A stretch of DNA of 6,811 nucleotides, taken from the NCBI GenBank assembly GCA_036003845.1, contig DASYRX010000371.1, positions 1 through 6,811 of the forward strand, given 5' to 3'. Positions within the stretch are counted from its first letter, which is position 1; every line of letters begins with the position of its first letter. A model generated the notes under the pieces. That model had not been told where the DNA came from and ran no database searches. It worked only from the letters and a program-made list of their open reading frames with translations. This DNA is from DASYRX01 sp036003845 (GTDB taxonomy: Bacteria > Gemmatimonadota > Gemmatimonadetes > Gemmatimonadales > Gemmatimonadaceae). The position numbers were made by a program, and so were the translations under genes. This document shows positions 1-5,195 of this stretch, piece by piece.

Positions 1-206
1 AGATTGGCCATGCCGTAGCCGTTCTGATACACGACACTGCCATCACGAGCCACACCTAACGCGCAACCTGGACCATCCGTGTTGCTCCAGGTGGCGAAGG
101 CGCGATTCACGGCGATTCGGATGCTGTCAGCCGGCGTTTGCTGCGCGACGACAGGGCTCGTCAGCAGCGTGGCGCTGACGGTGGAGACGAAGAGTCGGCG
201 CATCAT
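1..206 (-). CDS. Serine hydrolase, beta-lactamase class C-like, N-terminal part (runs off left edge)
   Basis: Only the first 68 codons are in the window; the frame is open at position 1. It begins with two adjacent ATG codons (206-204 and 203-201), so the exact start is uncertain by one residue. Residues 1-21 are a Sec signal peptide: MMRRLF, then a hydrophobic stretch, ending SPVVA before QQ. The mature part has the order typical of the amino end of PF00144 enzymes (class C beta-lactamase, penicillin-binding protein or esterase fold): a helix with RAFATW, then PGCALGVARDG, then VVYQNGYGMANL. The catalytic SxxK and YxN motifs would lie beyond the edge, so activity cannot be judged. Members are exported hydrolases of peptides, beta-lactams or esters. 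It is the last of three leftward genes, 46 nt after the DUF2277 stop. I see no Shine-Dalgarno sequence upstream (the upstream run is C-rich). The leucine of CALG is a rare TTA inside the CCTAACG word at 55-61. Confidence 0.85.
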   Translation of the reverse strand, partial: MMRRLFVSTVSATLLTSPVVAQQTPADSIRIAVNRAFATWSNTDGPGCALGVARDGSVVYQNGYGMAN

Positions 207-252
207 GGTGGGGGATTGGGTTGGCGTGCGCCTGGGACCTAACGAAGGATCC

Positions 253-540
253 TTACGAGGCTTTTGCCTGAGGACGGAGAAACCGTTTGAGTGAGCGCTC
301 CTTCAACTTGCGCACCTCTTCGTCGCGGTTGCGCGGCGGCGCATTTGTCACGAAGGCATCGACCAGGTGCCGAGCGATGTGGGTCACCTCGTCGACCGAG
401 CGATTGAACAGTTCCTCGTTCGCCTTGGACGGTTTGGTCGTGCCACTGATCTTGCGCACGAACTGCAGCGCGGACGCGCGGACTTCATCGTCCGTTGCAT
501 TCGGCGCGAAGTTTGTCAGCGTCTTGATGTTCCGGCACAT
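253..540 (-). CDS. DUF2277 family protein
   Basis: A complete 95-residue protein that I recognise as DUF2277. The family's opening MCRNIKTLTNFAP, the central ASALQFVRKISG and TKPSKANEELFNRSVDEV, and the closing TNAPPRNRDEEV followed by a basic tail are all present. The length is normal for the family. It has no signal peptide or membrane segment, so it is probably cytoplasmic, small and largely helical. The molecular function of DUF2277 is not known to me, and the conserved Cys2 is the only cysteine. The ATG at 540 is supported by a GGGAG Shine-Dalgarno sequence (plus-strand complement within 550-557) about 9 nt upstream and by the near-invariant MCRNIK start. The stop is TAA at 255-253. It lies 57 nt downstream of the DUF4168 gene and 46 nt upstream of the serine hydrolase, all leftward, so the three could share a transcript. 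A rightward ORF over the same bases is a shadow. Confidence 0.9.
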   Translation of the reverse strand: MCRNIKTLTNFAPNATDDEVRASALQFVRKISGTTKPSKANEELFNRSVDEVTHIARHLVDAFVTNAPPRNRDEEVRKLKERSLKRFLRPQAKAS

Positions 541-597
541 TCGACAGTTCTCCCTGCGTGCTAAAGGTTCGAGCGACAGGCCGCCAGCGAAAGCAGC

Positions 598-1056
598 CTA
601 ACGAGCATCGGGCTTGGCCGTGAGCCGAGCGAGGATCTCCTCGAAGCTCTTGCGCCGATTCTCGTCCGTCGCGATCACGTACGTGATGTGGGCGTACTGC
701 TCTGCGGTGATACCCTGCGCCTTCAGGATCTGATCGATTTCCTTGTGCAGCTTCTCGCGCAGGTCCTTTTGAACCTCGTTCGTCTTGTTTCTCGGTAAGG
801 CGAACGCGGCGTGAGCCGAATCACGCGCCAGTGCGATCGCCGCGAACGCCTTCGCGTAAACCGTCAACCGAGCCTCGTCTACCGTTGTGTCGGCCTTTTG
901 ATCCTGCGCTCGCACGCTGCTCGGTGTGATACCGCCAAGCCAAAACGCGATGAGGAAGAGGCCGCCGAGTGACACTCGCGCCGTTCCAATCCTCCTAAAT
1001 AGTGCTGGAAAAACGACCACAGCTGGTGATTGGAACGGTGCTCGCCGCATGCGCAT
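598..1056 (-). CDS. Exported DUF4168-like protein
   Basis: A 152-residue protein from the chosen ATG at 1056. Residues 1-28 are a long basic leader, 29-42 a hydrophobic core (SLGGLFLIAFWLGG), and cleavage is likely after SSVRA (about residue 50). The mature part, about 63-143, resembles DUF4168. It has LTVYAKAFAAIALARD, a charged helix (VQKDLREKLHKEID), then QGITAEQYAHITYVIATDE, matching the family's 'G(I/L)t.eqYn.I...' end. Such proteins are small periplasmic or surface helical proteins of unknown role. The frame stays open up to 1146, but 1056 is preferred because AGGGA lies 8 nt upstream and the longer version adds 30 unremarkable residues. Alternatives are ATG at 1050 or GTG at 975, which would give a normal-length signal peptide but has its AGGAGG 15 nt away. 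The TAG stop at 600-598 sits inside a CCTAACG word. The gene is divergent from the cytochrome gene. Confidence 0.72.
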   Translation of the reverse strand: MRMRRAPFQSPAVVVFPALFRRIGTARVSLGGLFLIAFWLGGITPSSVRAQDQKADTTVDEARLTVYAKAFAAIALARDSAHAAFALPRNKTNEVQKDLREKLHKEIDQILKAQGITAEQYAHITYVIATDENRRKSFEEILARLTAKPDAR

Positions 1057-1064
1057 AGGATCAG

Positions 1065-1069
1065 TCCCT
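1065..1069 (-). promoter_or_regulatory. Ribosome binding site deciding the DUF4168 start
   Basis: Read leftward, AGGGA lies 8 nt before the ATG at 1056. It is the best-spaced Shine-Dalgarno sequence among the candidate starts of this frame. A longer AGGAGG (plus-strand 991-996) lies inside the coding frame and is 15 nt from the next usable start, a GTG at 975, which is too far for normal spacing. Confidence 0.5.
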
Positions 1070-1107
1070 GTAATGACTTGCGCAAGCGGCGCGTGGACGA
1101 GCAATTT

Positions 1108-1137
1108 TGTGTAGCGGCAGTGTGGCCCAAACGTCAA
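1108..1137 (-). promoter_or_regulatory. Candidate promoter of the leftward DUF4168 gene
   Basis: Read leftward, TTGACG (plus 1132-1137) is followed after 18 nt by TACACA (plus 1108-1113), a weak match to a -10 box. This would start transcription near 1100 and leave about 45 nt of leader before the ATG at 1056. The -35 element lies largely in the left arm of a 12-bp palindrome. The call rests on consensus matching only. Confidence 0.3.
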
Positions 1138-1144
1138 CGTTGAC
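1133..1144. promoter_or_regulatory. Perfect 12-bp palindrome in the divergent intergenic region
   Basis: GTCAACGTTGAC is its own reverse complement and sits between the divergent DUF4168 and cytochrome genes. Read leftward, the arm plus its flank gives TTGACG. Read rightward, it gives TTGACA at 1140-1145, a perfect sigma-70 -35 hexamer, although I find no convincing -10 box 16-19 nt further on. A dimeric repressor or activator bound here could affect both directions. A CCTAACG word (1149-1155, reverse orientation) lies 4 nt to the right. Confidence 0.4.
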
Positions 1145-1191
1145 ACGACGTTAGGCGTACTTGCGTCGATCGGCTTTAGGGAGGCTCTCTA

Positions 1192-3651
1192 ATGAAGGTT
1201 TTTGCCGGCGCAGCGCTGACGTTGTTGCTGCCTCTGATACTGCAAGGTCAGAGGCCTGAGGCCAGAGCCCAAAGTCACTACTCCTACGCCGTCGCCTCCA
1301 GTCGAGCCCCACACGCTCCAGCCGCCCGCTCAGGCCTTCCCGCCGCTGCGCTGAACGAAGTCGTAAAGACGTACTGCACCCGCTGCCACAATAGCGAGCA
1401 GAAAAGAGGGAACCTCTCCCTCGAAGGCTTCGACGCCGCTGCGGCGCCGCGGATGGCAGACGTTGCGGAAAAAATGGTCGCCAAGCTCCGCTCCGGCATG
1501 ATGCCGCCGCCAGGACAGCGCCGGCCGAAGGGCGACACGCTTAGCACTCTCACTATTGCGCTTGAATCGCAGCTCGACTCGGCGGCCGCGGCGCATCCGA
1601 ACCCTGGCGGACGGACGTTCCAGCGCCTGAATCGCGCCGAGTACAAACGCGCCGTTCGCGAGCTGTTTGGGTTGGAGATAGACGTCGACGCGTATTTGCC
1701 CCAGGACACGCAGAGCGAAAACTTCGACAACATCGCCGACGTGCAGGCGCTGTCGCCGACATTATTGGACGCCTACCTCCGAGCGGCGAGCGACGTCGTT
1801 TGGCTCGCCATCGGCAACCCAAAAGCGACGGCGAGCTCGGCGACATACAGCATTCCGCGCACTGCCTCGCAAATGGAGACCGTTGAAGGCGCGCCATTTG
1901 GGACGCGCGGTGGCCTTTCGGTTGTCCACACCTTCCCGGCGGACGGCGCTTACGTCTTCCGCGTCGTCTTCTTCCACGAAACGACGGGCGCCTTTGCCGG
2001 GACGAATGCTCGTGGCGAGCAGATGGAGATCTCGATCGACGGCGAACGCGTCGCGCTGCTCGGCGTCGACCGCTTCATGCACGCTGGCGATCCAAACGGC
2101 GCGTCTATGCTGACCGACCCGATTCGGATCACAGCCGGTCCGCACCGCGTGTCTGCTGTCTTCGTTCCGCCGGCGCTCCAGGCCGTCGCCCAGGATCTGA
2201 TCGCGCCGCTCAAGTGGTCGCTCAACAGCACTTCGACAGCTGCCGCATACGGCTTCTCGTTGCTGCCGCATCTGCGCGACCTGGTTATCACCGGCCCGGA
2301 CAATCCGACGGGCGTTTCGGATACCCCTATTCGACGCCGGGTCTTCACTTGTCAGCCCAAGGCCGCGAGCGAAGCGCGACCGTGCGCGGAGAAGATCCTC
2401 ACGCGCTTCGGGAGCGCCGCGTTCCGGCGTCCTCTTACGGCGAGCGACGTGCAGGGGCTGATGTCGCTGTACGACGGAGCCGCTAAGGGTGACATGCCTA
2501 ACGCTTTCGAAGCAGGGGTGCGCACCAGCCTTCAGGCGATCCTGGCCAGTCCGGACTTCGTTTTCCGCTTCGAGCCGTCGCCGGCCAGTGTGAAGGCAGG
2601 CGAGAGTTATCGGCTCAGCGACATCGCGATGGCCTCGCGCCTTTCGTTCTTCCTCTGGTCAGCGCCGCCGGATCACGAGCTGATGTCGCTCGCCAGCGCC
2701 GGGAAGCTTTCCGATCCAGCCGTCTTGCAGCGACAGGTGCGTCGCATGATGGAGGATCCGCGGGCAGAGGCCTTGGCGACGCGCTTCGCTGCCCAGTGGC
2801 TGCGGTTGCAGGATCTGGACAAGGTGCAGCCAGACGTTAGGCAGTACCCCGATTTCGACGAACAGCTGCGCGTGGCGATGCGCAAGGAGACCGAGTTCTT
2901 CTTCCAGAACCTCGTGCGCGAGAATCGCAGCGTGATGGAGCTCTGGAGCGCGGATTACACGTTCATCAACGAGCGCCTGGCGACTCACTACGGGATACCT
3001 AACGTATCGGGGACCGGGTTCCGCCGTTACGCCTATACCGATCCGCAGCGGCGCGGTTTGCTCGCGCACGCAAGCATCCTCACGCTCACGTCGCATGCAA
3101 TGCGAACGTCGGCCGTGGAGCGCGGCAAGTGGGTGATGGAGGTCTTCCTTCACAGTCCACCGCCGCCGCCGCCGCCGGGAGTACCGGACCTCGAGGCGAC
3201 TCCGGCTGCCAACGAAGGCAAGCTCCTCACCGTGCGCGAGCGCATGGAGCAGCACCGCAAGAATCCCACGTGCAATTCCTGCCATCGCATGATGGATCCG
3301 ATCGGCCTGGCGCTCGAGAACTACGACGTCACGGGACGCTGGCGTGTGCGTGACAATGGGCGACCGGTGGACGCTCGCAGCGAGCTCTGGGATGGAACGC
3401 CAGTGGCGAGTCCGGCTGATTTGCGCGAAGCATTGCTCAAGCGGCGCGAGTCGCTTCTACGCACGTTCACGCGGAACCTGATGGCATACGCGTTAGGCCG
3501 TCGCGTGGAGTATTTCGATATGCCGACTGTGCGCGCCATCGTGCGCAACGCGGCGACAGACAACGATCGTTTCGGCGCCTATATCATGGGTGTCGTGAAT
3601 AGCCCGGCATTTCGCATGCAGCGACAAGAAGTAGCAGACGGGGACAAGTAG
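1192..3651 (+). CDS. DUF1592-family multi-domain diheme c-type cytochrome protein
   Basis: An 819-residue exported protein with the full 'planctomycete-type' domain series. Residues 1-27 are a signal peptide ending ARAQ. A cytochrome c-like domain has CTRCH at 62-66 and RSGMMPPPGQRRP near 101-112, whose Met103 or Met104 may be the distal heme ligand. DUF1587 follows at about 144-209 (QRLNRAEYKRAVRELFGLE, then FDNIAD), then a beta-rich carbohydrate-binding-like region at about 238-345 (FPADGAYVFRV). DUF1595 is at about 382-435, with Cys387 and Cys398 and FGSAAFRRPLT. DUF1592 is at 473-602 (YRLSDIAMASRLSFFLW to YGIP), and DUF1588 at about 608-715 has seven prolines at 656-662 and a second heme site CNSCH at 694-698. 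DUF1585 is at about 741-812. Two covalent hemes imply a periplasmic redox role; the substrate is unknown. The ATG is set by AGGGAGG at 1178-1184, 7 nt upstream. The DUF1552 gene follows after 29 nt, so co-transcription is likely. Nothing is truncated. Confidence 0.93.
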   Translation: MKVFAGAALTLLLPLILQGQRPEARAQSHYSYAVASSRAPHAPAARSGLPAAALNEVVKTYCTRCHNSEQKRGNLSLEGFDAAAAPRMADVAEKMVAKLRSGMMPPPGQRRPKGDTLSTLTIALESQLDSAAAAHPNPGGRTFQRLNRAEYKRAVRELFGLEIDVDAYLPQDTQSENFDNIADVQALSPTLLDAYLRAASDVVWLAIGNPKATASSATYSIPRTASQMETVEGAPFGTRGGLSVVHTFPADGAYVFRVVFFHETTGAFAGTNARGEQMEISIDGERVALLGVDRFMHAGDPNGASMLTDPIRITAGPHRVSAVFVPPALQAVAQDLIAPLKWSLNSTSTAAAYGFSLLPHLRDLVITGPDNPTGVSDTPIRRRVFTCQPKAASEARPCAEKILTRFGSAAFRRPLTASDVQGLMSLYDGAAKGDMPNAFEAGVRTSLQAILASPDFVFRFEPSPASVKAGESYRLSDIAMASRLSFFLWSAPPDHELMSLASAGKLSDPAVLQRQVRRMMEDPRAEALATRFAAQWLRLQDLDKVQPDVRQYPDFDEQLRVAMRKETEFFFQNLVRENRSVMELWSADYTFINERLATHYGIPNVSGTGFRRYAYTDPQRRGLLAHASILTLTSHAMRTSAVERGKWVMEVFLHSPPPPPPPGVPDLEATPAANEGKLLTVRERMEQHRKNPTCNSCHRMMDPIGLALENYDVTGRWRVRDNGRPVDARSELWDGTPVASPADLREALLKRRESLLRTFTRNLMAYALGRRVEYFDMPTVRAIVRNAATDNDRFGAYIMGVVNSPAFRMQRQEVADGDK

Positions 3652-3680
3652 TCAGTCACGCTACGCAAAAGGAGAAGAGG

Positions 3681-5054
3681 ATGGTCATCACGGGAAAACA
3701 CCTGCCTCGCCGCACCTTCTTGCAGAACATGGGAGCGCTGATCGCGCTGCCGTATCTCGAGGCGATGATCCCAGCGCGCAGCGTGTGGCGCCGAGCGCCG
3801 AAGGACCCCACTCGCCTCATCTGCATCGAGATGGTGCACGGTGCGGCAGGGTGCAGCCCGTTCGGTGCCACGCAGAACTTCTGGTCGCCGGCCACAACTG
3901 GTGCCGCATTTGATCTCTCGCCGACAGCGCTCGCTCCGCTGGAGTCGTGGCGGAAGCACCTAACGATTATCAGCAATACCGACGTGCGCATGGCGGAGGC
4001 GTACAAGCCGGAGGAGATCGGCGGCGACCACTTCAGGTCCAGCGCGGTCTTTCTGACGCAGTCGCATCCGATGCAGACGGAGAGCTCCGACATCTATGTC
4101 GGAAGGTCTCTGGATCAGATGTACGCGCAACGGTATGGCCAGAACACGCCGATTCCATCGATGCAGTTGTGCATCGAGCCGGTGGATCGGGCAGGGGGCT
4201 GCGCGTACGGCTACTCCTGCGCCTACACTGACACGATCAGCTGGTCATCGCCGACCGAGCCGCTGCCGATGATCCGCGATCCTCGCGTGGCGTTCGACCA
4301 GTTGTTCGGCGCGGGTGGCACACCGGAAGAACGCGCGTCGCGCACCAAGACCACGGGAAGCATCCTGGACTACATCACGGGCCGCGTGGCGGATCTCAAG
4401 CGCGAACTAAGCGCCGCCGATCGCCGGCGCATGGATCAGTATCTCGACAACATCCGCGAAATCGAGCGTCGCATTCAGCAGGTCGAGGCGCGCAACACGA
4501 GCGGCGAGGAGCGAGAATTGCCTAACGCTCCTGCCGGCGTCCCCGATTCGTTCGAAGACCACATGAAGCTCATGTTCGATTTGCAGGTGCTGGCGTTCGA
4601 ATCCGACATGACGCGCGTCTTCTCGCTCAAGTGTGGGCGCGACGCGTCAGCGCGGGTGTACCCCGAGAGCGGCGTCACGACGGGCTTCCATCCAGCGTCG
4701 CATCACGGAAACAACCCCAAGCGCGTAACCGAGTTCTATCAGATCAACAAGTATCACATCAGCCTGCTGCCGTATCTCATGAACAGGCTGCAGCAAGCAA
4801 AGGAAGGCGATTCGAACTTGTTGGAAAAGACGATGGTGATCTACGGCTCGCCGATGGCCGACGGCAACGTGCACAACCATCGTCGCTGCCCGTTGATCGT
4901 GTTAGGCGGCGCCAACGGCAAGATGGCCGGCAATGTGCATCTCAAGGCGCCCGAGGGCACGCCGATGGCGAATGCGATGCTTGGCCTGATGCATCGGCTG
5001 GGCTTGGAAGACTTGGAGAATTTTGGTGACAGCACGGGTGAATTCTTATTCTGA
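3681..5054 (+). CDS. DUF1552 (HxxSHH) family exported protein
   Basis: A complete 457-residue protein. It opens with a Tat-like signal, Arg10-Arg11 in LPRRTFLQNMG followed by a moderately hydrophobic ALIALPYLEAM, which suggests export in folded form and perhaps with a bound metal. The rest fits DUF1552. It has GCSPFGATQNFW early on, a cysteine-rich GGCAYGYSCAY in the middle, and a helical stretch of RRMDQYLDNIREIERRIQ. The family signature HPASHH is at 337-342, and YGSPMADGNVHNH, starting at Tyr388, resembles the His/Asp-rich ends of sulfatase-like metalloproteins. The reaction is not known; a metal-dependent hydrolase or a partner of the cytochrome is inference. AAGGAG at 3669-3674 lies 6 nt before the ATG. 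The gene follows the DUF1592 gene by 29 nt, a pairing that recurs across Planctomycetota, Acidobacteriota and Gemmatimonadota. It ends in tandem in-frame stops, TGA then TAA (5055-5057). Confidence 0.92.
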   Translation: MVITGKHLPRRTFLQNMGALIALPYLEAMIPARSVWRRAPKDPTRLICIEMVHGAAGCSPFGATQNFWSPATTGAAFDLSPTALAPLESWRKHLTIISNTDVRMAEAYKPEEIGGDHFRSSAVFLTQSHPMQTESSDIYVGRSLDQMYAQRYGQNTPIPSMQLCIEPVDRAGGCAYGYSCAYTDTISWSSPTEPLPMIRDPRVAFDQLFGAGGTPEERASRTKTTGSILDYITGRVADLKRELSAADRRRMDQYLDNIREIERRIQQVEARNTSGEERELPNAPAGVPDSFEDHMKLMFDLQVLAFESDMTRVFSLKCGRDASARVYPESGVTTGFHPASHHGNNPKRVTEFYQINKYHISLLPYLMNRLQQAKEGDSNLLEKTMVIYGSPMADGNVHNHRRCPLIVLGGANGKMAGNVHLKAPEGTPMANAMLGLMHRLGLEDLENFGDSTGEFLF

Positions 5055-5067
5055 TAAGATCAAAGGC

Positions 5068-5162
5068 TTCACCGCGGACGAACGCGGACAACAACAACAG
5101 AGAGCGTTTACTTCTTTTGTTAAAGAACTTGTCCGCGTGTGTCCGCGTTCGTCCGCGGTGAA
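5068..5162. repeat. Perfect 23-bp inverted repeat with compound loop (long intergenic hairpin)
   Basis: The left arm 5068-5090 and right arm 5140-5162 are exact reverse complements over 23 bp, beginning TTCACCGCGG on the left and ending CCGCGGTGAA on the right. The 49-nt loop contains a small stem, TTCTTT (5112-5117) and AAAGAA (5122-5127), around the tetraloop TGTT. The element fills most of the 141-nt gap between the DUF1552 stop and the ankyrin start. No T-run follows the stem, so it is not a textbook Rho-independent terminator. It could be a partial terminator or attenuator, an mRNA 3'-end stabiliser for the upstream pair, or a dispersed REP/MITE-like repeat. The arms are built from repeated CGCGGAC units. 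Confidence 0.85.
5131..5160. repeat. Three 10-bp tandem units (GTCCGCGNNN)
   Basis: GTCCGCG recurs with exact 10-bp spacing at 5131, 5141 and 5151, followed by TGT, TTC and GTG respectively. The same word occurs twice in reverse orientation, also 10 bp apart, in the left arm (5073-5079 and 5083-5089). A 10-bp period puts each unit on the same face of the helix, and the two-versus-three arrangement suggests one unit was gained or lost after the inverted repeat formed. Confidence 0.7.
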
Positions 5163-5195
5163 AGCAGTTAACGACCCTGGAGTCCGAGAGAGAGC

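Noticed and set aside
245..254. 10-bp palindrome AAGGATCCTT at the end of the DUF2277 gene
   Set aside because: It is short, has no loop or T-run, and overlaps the stop codon, so it is not a credible terminator.
1057..1146. Extended start for the DUF4168 protein at 1146
   Set aside because: It would place 30 unremarkable residues before an already long leader and run through the candidate promoter and palindrome; the ATG at 1056 has a better-spaced Shine-Dalgarno sequence.
1762..2348. Leftward open frames of 169 and 132 codons
   Set aside because: They are shadows of the cytochrome gene, with no start signals and no family resemblance.
3157..3177. CCG-rich triplet run that looks like a microsatellite
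   Set aside because: It encodes the run of prolines typical of the DUF1588 domain, so it is explained by the protein.
2659..3285. 208-codon leftward open frame inside the cytochrome gene
   Set aside because: It is antisense to the DUF1592/DUF1588 domains and gives low-complexity Arg-rich protein. Such open antisense frames are expected from GC-rich codon use.
5068..5162. CRISPR repeat or Rho-independent terminator for the hairpin element
   Set aside because: There is only one inverted pair, with no spacer series, and no T-run follows the stem.
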